A stretch of DNA of 21,012 bases, from positions 1 to 21,012 of IMG/VR virus record IMGVR_UViG_3300017735_000128; one strand, given 5' to 3'. The notes beneath the pieces are model-generated. The model worked only from the letters and a program-made list of their open reading frames with translations, had not been told where the DNA came from and searched no databases. Both the position numbers and the translations under genes were made by a program. Positions 7,801 through 15,514 of the stretch are shown piece by piece. Every line of letters starts with the position of its first letter. The stretch's first letter is position 1. Source of the stretch: a virus.

Positions 7801-8174
7801 ATTGCAGAAGCAGCACCATTCTCTGCTAACTTCTCACCAATAAATCCCGGCATGTCTGACAAAGACTGGTCAAATATTCCCCCTTCATACTCAGGGATAT
7901 ATTCTTCCATGCCCTGCTCGCCTGCTTGTTGCATCTTACCTGCGTAATCTTTTACGTTTAAAGGCAACTCAGTACCCATTCTAGGCAACAACTCAGACAA
8001 ACCCCTGCCTGATGCTCTCATTAATCTATCTATTGAATAATCAAAGGCTGAGCCACTACCACCTGAATTAAAATCAAAGTTGTTATAATAATCTTCACTT
8101 AGCTCAGGAGATGAAGCACTGCCAAAATCAAAGTTAGCAAAAGGATGTTCTTCTTCTTCTTTTCTTGTAGCCAT
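4827..8174 (-). CDS. large internal virion / DNA ejection protein (1115 residues)
   Basis: By position and composition this is the giant internal (ejection) protein found at the end of many podovirus structural operons. Residues 1-45 are acidic and aromatic (EEEEHPFANFDFG). Glycine/alanine-rich hydrophobic stretches lie at about 121-165 and 1011-1030, which could insert into the host membrane. EGATETAQQ (256-264) followed by GAAGGGVYGSP (290-300) is a helix-turn pattern I associate with phage ejection and large polyvalent proteins. The centre is long, charged and helical. No complete lysozyme or transglycosylase motif was found. Its start has GAGG about six bases upstream and it follows the 361-residue gene by nine bases. 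Likely job: forming or travelling through the channel that delivers DNA. This is inference, not a family match. Confidence 0.6.
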   Translation of the reverse strand: MATRKEEEEHPFANFDFGSASSPELSEDYYNNFDFNSGGSGSAFDYSIDRLMRASGRGLSELLPRMGTELPLNVKDYAGKMQQAGEQGMEEYIPEYEGGIFDQSLSDMPGFIGEKLAENGAASAITMFGLTLGQNLMMKGPGATKLIGAGITGAAAGLNYLMLLDEAVETHAAADNKTVNELTDKEIGRASWTAIQNAGLDFVLPNVWARSLNKAGLPAKKSFKQIAKNLKETDKEKIGAMLYKGAKQTAQSAGIEGATETAQQINTMRTSALGLEGLDKNDLATDFVVGAAGGGVYGSPVALSKATDVNRSRKKDKLILDFEDARRKAAAGEQYTLNVDQYNKQYDELLKQFNTMTGAGVATAGVGPVVRQPDAMVNIRPPKKDIDANVEDVIPELFNAEADPKGFLTNIKDAAANVLLRRATDGLPDIQNKVQTGKEMAAFMAVSSPLTDASTGSGESQNVSKSFETLRHKYIGDYINKFEKVKNKWTRHVALMGEMASSVRPSVNKYIAAKLEEGNVSPLYNLQEAEAEVTRALGKRKKKELDASIKDIADIQESIYQALSKTLGKDGLTIGHQEGYLSRGIDYKKVKKNPERFKESLVRDVGLSTVEADLVLQNVLNDVDPNVFTSEQIRAEATDGGMGISSFERARDGKWDNLSPEFRNEDTLDSIERYLFSAVTRMASAEAFGGDKANKYNDAINTLIKSGAVDSAQVEKLWGIYDAYHNVYKKPKTPEQRAAIQAMKGLSTVTSISYLGLATISSWTEPMWIGQRAGWYNMLKASPTVAGYALKGLARSIYGGAEGKDARTSFGRDLLRVMGMAMQPQMSERIDKLMAGDRNVALNYFFRSPGAMFLTQYTNAVRVWTAAAGLNMIQDQLNNINNLSKTKKRLLLQELKENGLSMSDFEKVGALANGNIKNAILDDAFLDSTFVNSKGNTISVRDVMIPWMRKITTDVALEPTAGNRPLWMSDPNLMLIAQLKSFPILFGNTIARRVNAKLNPKFCSSDFVGKMAAISSISAAIGMAALAMAIKDAIKGVEEERGVLETVSAVGIPLIGELGDAKVAGYIAGPGPAYVDGFLKKIMGDEPVGDTAEEMYKIFLNATTGRIGQEYFLGD

Positions 8175-8183
8175 TTACTACCT

Positions 8184-9269
8184 CTATTTAGTTGCTGCTG
8201 CTCTTGCTGCTGCTTGGTCTCTTTCGTCTTCTAACAATTTCATTATTTCTGCATGCGTAAGTATAACACCATGTCTAGTAAAAGCTGCGTTTTGTATAGT
8301 TCTATATCTGCCTATCATATTAGAAGCTGCTTTTTCTCTATCAGCTGCGCTTCTAAATTTAAACCATCCCTTTTTCGGTGTAAATATATTTTCTAAATCT
8401 TCTCTGCTCATGTCAACAGCATTAAATGCAGCAGTGTCTGGTTTACCAGCAGCAGCCTTAGTTGCCTGAGCTTTTTCATAAGCTACTAAAGGATTTTCTC
8501 CTCTGTCTTGTAAGTTTCTACCATAGTAATCCATAAGCATACCTAACTTATTTATAGTAGCTGGGTCTTTCATGCCTGCTTTAAATCTATCAGAAAAACT
8601 TTTCTTTGCTTCTTCTTCTTCTTTACTTCCTCTACCCTTAGCTAAATCATCTGCTGCTTTTTCATCTGCTATTCTTTGCTCTTCTTCAGTTTTAGTTTCA
8701 GTTGTTTCTTCTTCAGTTGCTTCACCTGTTAAATTAAAAATACCTCTGTCAAGCTCTGCTTTGATAGACTCTTGAAAAGGTAAATCTTCAGCTTCTAATG
8801 CTTCTGTTACAACATTACCAGCATAACCTGCTTTGGCAGCAGTTTTTAACTTCATAAATTTTTTAGCAAACAAAGACACAGCACCAGCACTTGCAGCTTT
8901 TACAGGATTTTCCTGTATAAACTTAACAGTAGCAGCCCTTAACTCGGGGTCAGTCATGTTTTTTATTATTGAAGCAATCTCAGGAGCAGGGTTTAACACA
9001 TCAATTAAACCACCTACATAAGGAGTTTCAGCTAATTCTGCTGAGTTACTTATCCAAGCATCCGGACTTGCTAGGTTTTTAATACCACTTATTATATTGT
9101 TTCTATCTAAAAAACCAGCCTGCCCTACAGGAACTTCTTCTATTTCTTCTCTATTAAAAGCATTGCGAACTTGGTTTATTTCTGAGAATGTACCTCCTAC
9201 TGCATCACAAGATGCTTTGTCATTAGCAAATGGAACTAATGCTCCATTAGCATTTGTACAATAACCCAT
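8184..9269 (-). CDS. virion protein, probable internal/ejection component (361 residues)
   Basis: The N-terminus (MGYCTNANGALVPF, then DKASCDAVGGTF) is a compact C-x15-C segment with a GGTF ending; similar short cysteine segments recur in marine phage structural proteins. Residues 110-160 are alanine-rich with a hydrophobic patch (PVKAASAGAVSLFAKKF), followed by an acidic linker near 182-200 (TGEATEEETTETKTEEE) and a charged helical C-terminus. The start ATG has AAAGGAG at the correct distance. It sits between a disordered 560-residue protein and the 1115-residue candidate ejection protein, so a shared role inside the capsid is plausible. I do not recognise a defined family. Confidence 0.6.
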   Translation of the reverse strand: MGYCTNANGALVPFANDKASCDAVGGTFSEINQVRNAFNREEIEEVPVGQAGFLDRNNIISGIKNLASPDAWISNSAELAETPYVGGLIDVLNPAPEIASIIKNMTDPELRAATVKFIQENPVKAASAGAVSLFAKKFMKLKTAAKAGYAGNVVTEALEAEDLPFQESIKAELDRGIFNLTGEATEEETTETKTEEEQRIADEKAADDLAKGRGSKEEEEAKKSFSDRFKAGMKDPATINKLGMLMDYYGRNLQDRGENPLVAYEKAQATKAAAGKPDTAAFNAVDMSREDLENIFTPKKGWFKFRSAADREKAASNMIGRYRTIQNAAFTRHGVILTHAEIMKLLEDERDQAAARAAATK

Positions 9270-9298
9270 TATCTTTCTCCTTTAAATTTGTAATTCAT
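9269..9298 (-). other. nine-codon mini-ORF with its own ribosome site
   Basis: In the short gap before the 361-residue gene, TTAGGAAAAAAT precedes an ATG that opens MNYKFKGER and stops at a TAA overlapping the next ATG (TAATG). The ribosome site of the real gene (AAAGGAG) lies inside this mini-ORF. It could be a translational coupling device or chance; nothing shows the peptide itself matters. Confidence 0.25.
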
Positions 9299-9306
9299 AT
9301 TTTTTC

Positions 9307-10989
9307 CTAAGCAAAAAGATTTCTAACATCTCTGCGTGTTGAAAAACTGTTGTTTAAATTTCCTGTGCTGTATCCTCCTGATGGAGCAACTGGCCTAGGT
9401 GCTGGCCTAGATGCTGGTGTAGGTCTTCTAGCTGCATCCTGTACCGCAGCCCTAGCATCATTAGTTTTCTTTACTGTTGCTGCTGTTTGTTTATTAACAA
9501 GATTTGTTCTAGCTTCAGTAAAATCAGTTACTTCTTTTAATACTTCAGCATACATGTTATTAAACTTAGTATCATTCTCTAACCTAGCAATGTCATCATA
9601 AATTTCATTAAGAGTTTCTTCTTTAGGACCAGCAACTGGCTCTGGTGTTACTGGTTGTGTACCTAAATCATCATAGTTTTTATAGTAATTACCATCATTG
9701 CCTTGGTACAAATCTTGGTTATCCATTTCTGCTTGAGTTAATGGTTGATTAAACAACATACTATCATCAAAAGAATAATCTGCTCTAGATTCTATTGGTG
9801 TTTTGTCTTGTAAAAATGTATCAGGTATTCCCATTTTACCTACAAAGTTTCCATTACTGTCTCTACTAAATGTAGGCTCAATAAACAAACCATCTCTTAA
9901 TTCTTCTGTTGTTAAATTAAGTGCCATTTGGTCAGCCATATTTTGTAGTTGGTCAGCCTGTTCTTGAACCGTTGGTTGTCTAGGAAGAGTTGATGGTTGC
10001 ATACCTAACTCGACATCAGCAGTGTCATCCATTGCTGGAGCATATGGTATACTTCCTATTTGTCCTTGTTGCATTCTATTTTGTTCTGCTAATATAGCTT
10101 GTTGCTCTGGAGTTAAAAATAAAGAAGCCTCTGTATTATTAGGACTAGGAAACATAGTGCTAGGCGGAGGATTGTCTGGTCCAAATATGCCCATTTCATC
10201 TATTGTTTGCTGGTACGTTAAATCTCCAGCAGAAATAGGTGGCCTAGGTGTAATGCCATTAAATGCAGGCATACTAACATCAGCACTTACCGGCTGTACT
10301 CCTTCTGGTAACTCAACTGCTGGCATGTTTATAGCAGCATCTGCTACTCCTGCTGGTTCTGTATATCCTTCACCAAATTGTCCTTCATAATAAGGATTTG
10401 CTACATTAGTAGGTGTACCAAATATACTATAATCTGCACCACCTGTTCTTAATCCTTGCCCATAAGTGTATTCATCTAAGCCACCCGGACCAGTATAATT
10501 AAATAAAGACGAATCATTGTATGCAGACAAATCTGGTGCGTATATAGTTCCAGAAGGTGTGCGTTGTCTAAAAACTTTTGGAGTTAATACTGGTGTTGTT
10601 GGTACTGCATTTGCTACAACAGCAGCATTGTTTCCTCCAGTAGTATTTACTGGCGATGGATTTCTGCTTGGCTCTGATGGAGTTGTGTTAGGAGGTATAG
10701 GATTAAAGCTCCAGTCTGGACCTCTTGAGCCACCATATGCTTCATACTCATAGTTTGCTTGCATATCATCTGCTGGTATGTCATATGTTAAGTCCATATT
10801 ATCACTCATCCAGCTACTATCATCAAAAAGACTTGGAGGCTGTACTGGGTTAAAATTATTCCAAGGACCGGGTCCGCTAGTATTTTGTGCTGGGGTAGAC
10901 ACCGGAGCAGTGTAAGGAGAATGCACATCTGTTGGATATGGGTTTGCGTACCTATCTGCTAAAGTAATTTTTATAGGGCCTATTGCCAT
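9307..10989 (-). CDS. disordered Pro/Asn/Gln-rich virion protein (560 residues)
   Basis: The sequence is low in hydrophobic cores and rich in P, N, Q, G, D and T over about the first 460 residues, for example RNPSPVNTTGGNN and GPGPWNNFNPVQPP. Only the last hundred residues look structured: a charged helix (KEETLNEIYDDIARLENDTK), then an A/R/P-rich hinge (RRPTPASRPAPRP) and a compact end, STRRDVRNLFA. Such layout fits a flexible internal or tail-associated protein. TTAAGGAGACAAA gives a strong ribosome site, merged with the stop of the gene before it. No family is recognised; its place in the structural operon is the only functional clue. Confidence 0.6.
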   Translation of the reverse strand: MAIGPIKITLADRYANPYPTDVHSPYTAPVSTPAQNTSGPGPWNNFNPVQPPSLFDDSSWMSDNMDLTYDIPADDMQANYEYEAYGGSRGPDWSFNPIPPNTTPSEPSRNPSPVNTTGGNNAAVVANAVPTTPVLTPKVFRQRTPSGTIYAPDLSAYNDSSLFNYTGPGGLDEYTYGQGLRTGGADYSIFGTPTNVANPYYEGQFGEGYTEPAGVADAAINMPAVELPEGVQPVSADVSMPAFNGITPRPPISAGDLTYQQTIDEMGIFGPDNPPPSTMFPSPNNTEASLFLTPEQQAILAEQNRMQQGQIGSIPYAPAMDDTADVELGMQPSTLPRQPTVQEQADQLQNMADQMALNLTTEELRDGLFIEPTFSRDSNGNFVGKMGIPDTFLQDKTPIESRADYSFDDSMLFNQPLTQAEMDNQDLYQGNDGNYYKNYDDLGTQPVTPEPVAGPKEETLNEIYDDIARLENDTKFNNMYAEVLKEVTDFTEARTNLVNKQTAATVKKTNDARAAVQDAARRPTPASRPAPRPVAPSGGYSTGNLNNSFSTRRDVRNLFA

Positions 10990-10998
10990 TTTGTCTCC

Positions 10999-11793
10999 TT
11001 AAAATAAACTATACATTTGAGCCAAACCACCTAAGTTACTCATAGCACTAGCACCCGGTGTTGTAGATATGGATTGTCCTGCGTTTCCAACTAAAGGACT
11101 AAACCCTGTAATACCAGACTGGTACTGTTTTAATTGTTGATATGGTAAGTTTTGCTCAAACTCTTGTTGAGCCATAGCATCTTGTATTAATGCTTGCTCT
11201 CTTTGTTGCTGTTGACCACCGGAAGCACCTAATGCACTATAAGGACTGAAGCCAGCTTGCATTAAACCACCAGTCATTCCTAGAGTAGCTCTTTGCTGCC
11301 CTAATCCTTGTCCATATGCGTTGCTATATATTTGTGCTGCTGCTTGATTAGCTGCATCTGCTGCTCCGGCTATAGCATTACCTTCTGCAATACCTTGTCT
11401 GCCACCACCATAACCGCCTGACATAATAGCACCACCTCGTATGTCTGTTAAATTATCCTGTACACCTGCCATTGCTCTATCTGCTGCTGCCTGTGCCATG
11501 TTATTAACATATGGGTTATTAGCCACATCAATCATACTAGGGTCAAGGTTTTGTTGATAAGCACTTAACGCAGGATTCATTATACTAGGAGCACCTTGTG
11601 TTGCAAAGTTTCTAATACCTTGCTGTGCTGTTAGTTGGTCTGGTGTAAAGCCTGCTTGTGTTTGACCACTGTAGTATTGAGGTGTGTTGTTGTTATATAA
11701 ATTAGCAGCTTCTTTAAAGCCACTTTCCATATAAGGTACAGCGACATCCCAAGGGTCTTGGTTTACTGTACTTGTGTTGTCACCTTTAGACAT
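10999..11793 (-). CDS. Ala/Gln/Gly-rich virion protein, probable ejection component (264 residues)
   Basis: After a polar start (MSKGDNTSTVNQDPWDVAVP) the protein is a series of A/Q-rich helices with glycine turns: AQQGIRNFATQGAP, then SGGYGGGRQGIAEGNAI (about residues 125-141), then AADAANQAAAQIYSNAYG. The GG(S/R)RQGIAEG block recurs in small structural proteins of marine podoviruses as I recall them; some are labelled DNA transfer proteins. GGAGATAAACA precedes the ATG. The gene overlaps the stop of the 137-residue gene by eight bases and ends in the ribosome site of the 560-residue gene. A helper of DNA ejection is the best guess. Confidence 0.6.
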   Translation of the reverse strand: MSKGDNTSTVNQDPWDVAVPYMESGFKEAANLYNNNTPQYYSGQTQAGFTPDQLTAQQGIRNFATQGAPSIMNPALSAYQQNLDPSMIDVANNPYVNNMAQAAADRAMAGVQDNLTDIRGGAIMSGGYGGGRQGIAEGNAIAGAADAANQAAAQIYSNAYGQGLGQQRATLGMTGGLMQAGFSPYSALGASGGQQQQREQALIQDAMAQQEFEQNLPYQQLKQYQSGITGFSPLVGNAGQSISTTPGASAMSNLGGLAQMYSLF

Positions 11794-12199
11794 TGTTTAT
11801 CTCCTTTGCAAATAATCTTGTTTGTTCTTTATAATTAATATCCTTAAGTACCTTTCCCCATCCTTTGCGACCAAATAGTTCTACATACTCACAATTGTTT
11901 TCTTTTCCAAATGCATTTAGGAGTGCATCTGCCTCATCTCTCCATTCCATAAATTCTTTTCCACCTAATAGTAATACACATAATATGTTTTTCTGTGGAT
12001 ACTTACTTATCTTTGTAACAAAAGCACCTTCTACATGCGTGCCTATTTTTACCCAAAGCTGCATATTCTTTGATTTACAGGCACTTTTTATGTCACTAGT
12101 ACTATACTCGCCTAAACCATGTTTCAGGGCTGCATTCAAGTATTCTTCAACGAGAGGCCACCAAGCCTCTACACTCTCTCCCTTAATCCCTTCAATCAA
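11786..12199 (-). CDS. GNAT-fold-like phage protein, T7 gp13-type (137 residues, TTG start)
   Basis: The 137-residue length and the pattern of strands and helices suggest the acetyltransferase-like (GNAT) fold of small phage internal-virion-assembly proteins such as T7 gp13. The segments supporting this are VEEYLNAALKHGLGEYS near the start, NILCVLLLGGKEFMEWRDEADALL in the middle read as strand then helix, and CEYVELFGRKGWGKVLKD near residues 106-123. A canonical acetyl-CoA loop (Q/RxxGxG/A) is not obvious, so catalysis is doubtful. The start is TTG at 12197-12199, overlapping the previous stop (TTGA) with GGAG six bases upstream. Its position just before virion-interior genes fits a gp13-like chaperone role, but this is a structural analogy. 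Confidence 0.5.
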   Translation of the reverse strand: MIEGIKGESVEAWWPLVEEYLNAALKHGLGEYSTSDIKSACKSKNMQLWVKIGTHVEGAFVTKISKYPQKNILCVLLLGGKEFMEWRDEADALLNAFGKENNCEYVELFGRKGWGKVLKDINYKEQTRLFAKEINNV

Positions 12200-12444
12200 A
12201 GTTTACTCCACGCTCCTGTGCTTAAGTATAAATATAACCCCTCACCACTGCCCGGATTCCAGTTAGTACCATCTGCGTACCTGACATCTCCAGCTCTTGG
12301 CTTAGATGGAACTGCATTAGATTCGTCATAATGTCCATCAGCTATGTTACTTATTATAGCAGACATTCTAGAAAACTCTTGTCTTAAATATGCAGGTAAA
12401 TCCTTTGCATCATCAGGTACTGGTGCAGGAGAATAACGAATCAT
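12196..12444 (-). CDS. small tail-associated protein (82 residues)
   Basis: The C-terminal half contains KPRAGDVRYADGTNWNPG and then GEGLYLYLSTGAWSKL. This short beta-rich segment recurs in marine phages, usually near tail or fibre genes, as I recall. The N-terminal half (DAKDLPAYLRQEFSRMSAIISNIADG) is a helix that may attach it to a larger structure. Both ends overlap neighbours by four bases, so its translation is tied to the 515-residue protein. Its enzymatic role is unlikely; a trimeric tail or fibre accessory is the best guess. Confidence 0.65.
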   Translation of the reverse strand: MIRYSPAPVPDDAKDLPAYLRQEFSRMSAIISNIADGHYDESNAVPSKPRAGDVRYADGTNWNPGSGEGLYLYLSTGAWSKL

Positions 12445-13988
12445 ACTCCCTTACCTCTGTTTCCTGACGGACTCCAGTGTACTTCTAAGTTAGCTAATGC
12501 CCATGTGTTTGCATCAGTAGACTCTGCTCTAATACCTACATAGTTTCCTGTGGCTCTTACTGGTATCTCTGAATGTACACCACTAGTAAATGTATATGGT
12601 CCTTTCCATGTTGTACCCTCGTGTGGCATCATCTCTTGACCTACATAAAAATCTACTGAACCTGTACCACTTATTCTTGGTACAATCTTTTGTATAGTCT
12701 TAGTACCCGGATACCCTAAATTCATATGTTCCTTTTCTACATATGCTCTAAAACTTGTTCCTGCATTTTGATTACTACCTAATACATACAATTTAGTAGC
12801 ACTTGTAGCAGCTAATAATAAACTAGGCTTAAGTGGTGAATCCCAAGACTCACTGTCTGTGTCCCAGTCTCCTGACTCTGACCAGTCACTTGTACTTACT
12901 GTGTCTACAATACCCCAAGAAATGTAACTTACATATGGCAAGTCTCTTTTAGACCAGCTATTGTTTCTAAAATTATACACATAAGCTGTGTCTGCAAATG
13001 CATTCGTGTCATTAGTGTTAGATACAAAGCATACCCACATTTCATTTTTTTCTCTGTCCGCAGCTACAAATGTTCTTGTCTTGTAGTCTGGATGCATAGA
13101 GTTAAATAGTTCGTCTCTAATTTGTTGGTCTACAATTGATTCTTTAGTCTGACCATCGTGTACATACACATCATCCTCAGAGACCACAAAATGCTTGTTA
13201 TCGAAACTTTTTGCACAGTGCCTACCTAGTATACCAACATCATCAAATAGTTGCCTAAATCCAAATATAGACTGTCCGCCTTCAAATGCCATAGACCAAA
13301 TTGAGTCCTGTTTATATATAATATTAACGTCACCTAACGGTAAGCAATCAATCACATAACCATTAGACTGTGATAAATCTACATAGCCAGCATCTTTAGT
13401 TGCATCTGCTGGATTCCAAGTTGTAGGAACTGTACCGCCCTCTGCTGGATGTGACCACTTAACTCTAAATGGGTATCGTGTGCTTGACTCTGTTGTGTCT
13501 AGTGCTACTAAGAATCTTTTAAATGGTCTAATAACTTGACAACTTGTATTACTTGGCCAATTAGTTAAGTCAGCAAAAGCAGATGAGGCTGTGCCTAACA
13601 TTTGTGGGTCATCTACACCGTTGTTGAGTATAGCTACACCACCTAAAACTCCACCGTTCCATCCTTTAGCAGCAGTAGCTGAATAATCACCACCACTAGA
13701 ACGTGTTACATCAGCGTGAGTTGTTGTAGTTCCGGATGTACTTACTCTGTATATTTTAGTTAAGCTAGGGTAAATCCAATAGTCAGTGGTTGTAGTGTTA
13801 AAAGGTAATAACCAGTAAGGTGCTACTGTGGGTGTACCAAATACTTGTTGTTGTCCTAATACTTTAGCAGTCTTGTCATTGTCAAATTGTATATTATTAC
13901 CATCAGACCATTGAGTTTCTGGTAGTTCATAAGAATCAATATCTCTGTTAATTCCTGTAGGGTTTAATACTGTTACTTGTGCTGGCAT
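12441..13988 (-). CDS. beta-rich neck/tail structural protein (P22 gp10-like candidate, 515 residues)
   Basis: The protein starts MPAQVTVLNPTGINRDIDSY and continues with WSDGNNIQFDNDKTAKVLG, a layout I recognise in marine podovirus structural proteins that are sometimes likened to the P22 head-to-tail stabilisation protein. Repeated short beta segments (VRPF.., YWIYPSLTKIYRV, GGVLGGVAILNNGVDDPQ, NKHFVVSEDDVYVHDG, AYVYNFRNNSWSKRD) suggest a beta-propeller with a separate C-terminal beta domain after about residue 400. It has no signal peptide or transmembrane helix. Its ATG directly abuts the stop of the 298-residue gene. Alternative: a tail tube or receptor-proximal protein. The structural role is likely; the exact position in the virion is uncertain. 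Confidence 0.6.
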   Translation of the reverse strand: MPAQVTVLNPTGINRDIDSYELPETQWSDGNNIQFDNDKTAKVLGQQQVFGTPTVAPYWLLPFNTTTTDYWIYPSLTKIYRVSTSGTTTTHADVTRSSGGDYSATAAKGWNGGVLGGVAILNNGVDDPQMLGTASSAFADLTNWPSNTSCQVIRPFKRFLVALDTTESSTRYPFRVKWSHPAEGGTVPTTWNPADATKDAGYVDLSQSNGYVIDCLPLGDVNIIYKQDSIWSMAFEGGQSIFGFRQLFDDVGILGRHCAKSFDNKHFVVSEDDVYVHDGQTKESIVDQQIRDELFNSMHPDYKTRTFVAADREKNEMWVCFVSNTNDTNAFADTAYVYNFRNNSWSKRDLPYVSYISWGIVDTVSTSDWSESGDWDTDSESWDSPLKPSLLLAATSATKLYVLGSNQNAGTSFRAYVEKEHMNLGYPGTKTIQKIVPRISGTGSVDFYVGQEMMPHEGTTWKGPYTFTSGVHSEIPVRATGNYVGIRAESTDANTWALANLEVHWSPSGNRGKGV

Positions 13989-14885
13989 TTAGAACCTCTG
14001 CATATTAGGCGGACCATAGCTTTTAAATACTGGTGCAGAAGTTGCTTTTCTTCTTGCCCCTACATTTCCTCTACCACCCCTGCCACCTTTAATTGTTGTT
14101 GACCTAGCAGGCCCAAACTTTGTTATGTTTCTAGGTGTATTCATAGCAGCTAATTGTGATTGTTGTTGTGCCTGTTGTTGCTGCCTTTGTTGTATTGCTG
14201 CTTGTGCTTTAGCTGCTGCTTCTTTTTTTGCTTGTATTCTAGCTACTTTAGTAGAATAATCCTCTACATTAATTGTGCCTTTAGTAAAATTACCTTTAGC
14301 TCTAGGACCACCTAATGCTGTAATATCAAGACTAGGTGTACTTGGTTGGTTAAAAAGATTATACACATTGCCACCAAATTCATACAATGTATCAAGAGCA
14401 GGTGCTTTTCCACTTTCTCTAAGACCAGTTATATTATCTACTGACTGTAAAAAAGCGTTTTTACCTACAGTGCCATCTCCTAACCCCATAAGTTGTTGAT
14501 ACGCAATTCCAGATATAGCAGCAGGCAAACCACCACCCGGCAAACTATCTCCAGTAGCTAAATTTCCAAAATCAATTCCTGACCTTATATGATAACCATC
14601 GGTAGCATCAGAAACTGGAACACTGTTTGTAGTTATGTGCTTATATCCTGCTTTACCTCCACCGTAACCTATGTTTTTATTTAAACGATGTCTTCTAATT
14701 TCATCATCTGAAACATCAAATCCGGCATTTAACCTAGTATAAAAATCAGAAAGACCACCATCTACAACATAATCTACAGCAGGATTAAATATATTTGATA
14801 TTTTTTGGCTAAACCCTACCTTATTTAAAAAATCTTTTTGCTGCTCTTCTTCTATTGCTTTAGCTTGTTCTAATGAAATTCCCAT
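13989..14885 (-). CDS. virion protein of unknown role (298 residues)
   Basis: The N-terminus (LEQAKAIEEEQQKDFLNKV) is a charged helix. The middle is glycine-rich with NIGYGGGKAGYKH and GDSLPGGGLPAAISGIAYQQ. Residues 214-245 form an A/Q-rich helix (KKEAAAKAQAAIQQRQQQQA), and the end is basic and glycine-rich (STTIKGGRGGRGNVGARRK). The A/Q helix and RGG-like tail could bind DNA or other virion proteins. Its ATG has TTAGGAGATAC upstream. It sits between the tail-appendage gene and the 515-residue structural gene, so a tail or internal structural role is inferred. No family is recognised. Confidence 0.55.
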   Translation of the reverse strand: MGISLEQAKAIEEEQQKDFLNKVGFSQKISNIFNPAVDYVVDGGLSDFYTRLNAGFDVSDDEIRRHRLNKNIGYGGGKAGYKHITTNSVPVSDATDGYHIRSGIDFGNLATGDSLPGGGLPAAISGIAYQQLMGLGDGTVGKNAFLQSVDNITGLRESGKAPALDTLYEFGGNVYNLFNQPSTPSLDITALGGPRAKGNFTKGTINVEDYSTKVARIQAKKEAAAKAQAAIQQRQQQQAQQQSQLAAMNTPRNITKFGPARSTTIKGGRGGRGNVGARRKATSAPVFKSYGPPNMQRF

Positions 14886-14892
14886 GTATCTC

Positions 14893-15513
14893 CTAACTCA
14901 TGTTTAAACCATCAACAACTGCGTACCAGTTAGCACCGTTGTCAATTGTTTCAAATGTAAGAATGTCTATTCCGCTTGTTGTTAGTGTAGGTGTAGTGCC
15001 ACCAGCAAACTTAACGCTACTGGGCCAAGGGTCTGCTACCGTACCACCGTTAGTTAGTATTAATTTAAACTTACCGTATATGCCAGATGTTGGTGCGTTA
15101 GTAATTGTAAACGCTCCGCCACTTGCAAGTACAGCAGTTACTACGTTGCCTAGTGCAAAGTTAATTGCTGTTGAGGTACTGACTGTACCTACTGCATTAA
15201 CAATCTCTGTTTGCTTTTTGGTCTTTAAATTAGTTGTTGTTCCTACAGCATCAGCAGTCACAGTTCTTGATGCCTCTACTGTTCCTAGCGTTGGTACATC
15301 ATTGTAGTTTAGCTCTGCTGTTGTTCCAGTGTAGCCATCTATCTTATTTATTTCTGTGTGCGTAGCTGTTACAGCACCAGCAATGTTGGGAAAGGTAGCA
15401 GCCACTGCTGACTTAACTAGTCTTATGTGGTCATCTCCTTGACTCCTTGGGTCTGTACCGGTAGGGTTTGTTGCTACTAACCCGTCTATGTATGTTGTGG
15501 ATTCTAGTGCCAT
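14893..15513 (-). CDS. tail appendage / fibre protein (206 residues)
   Basis: The start (ALESTTYIDGLVATNPTG, then DPRSQGDDHIRLVKSAV and ATFPNI) is a familiar phage tail-appendage N-terminus, often seen in fibre or appendage proteins. It is followed by TATHTEINKIDGYTGTTAEL, a repeat-prone shaft element also common in fibres. The C-terminal 70 residues (KFKLILTNGGTVADP, then ILTFETIDNGANWYAV) are beta-rich and would form the tip domain. AAAGGAAAATAAC provides the ribosome site. The gene follows the probable holin gene by one base. As a fibre it is short, so a larger receptor-binding protein may be encoded elsewhere, for example by the secreted or 298-residue genes nearby; this is inference. Confidence 0.7.
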   Translation of the reverse strand: MALESTTYIDGLVATNPTGTDPRSQGDDHIRLVKSAVAATFPNIAGAVTATHTEINKIDGYTGTTAELNYNDVPTLGTVEASRTVTADAVGTTTNLKTKKQTEIVNAVGTVSTSTAINFALGNVVTAVLASGGAFTITNAPTSGIYGKFKLILTNGGTVADPWPSSVKFAGGTTPTLTTSGIDILTFETIDNGANWYAVVDGLNMS

Positions 15514-15514
15514 G

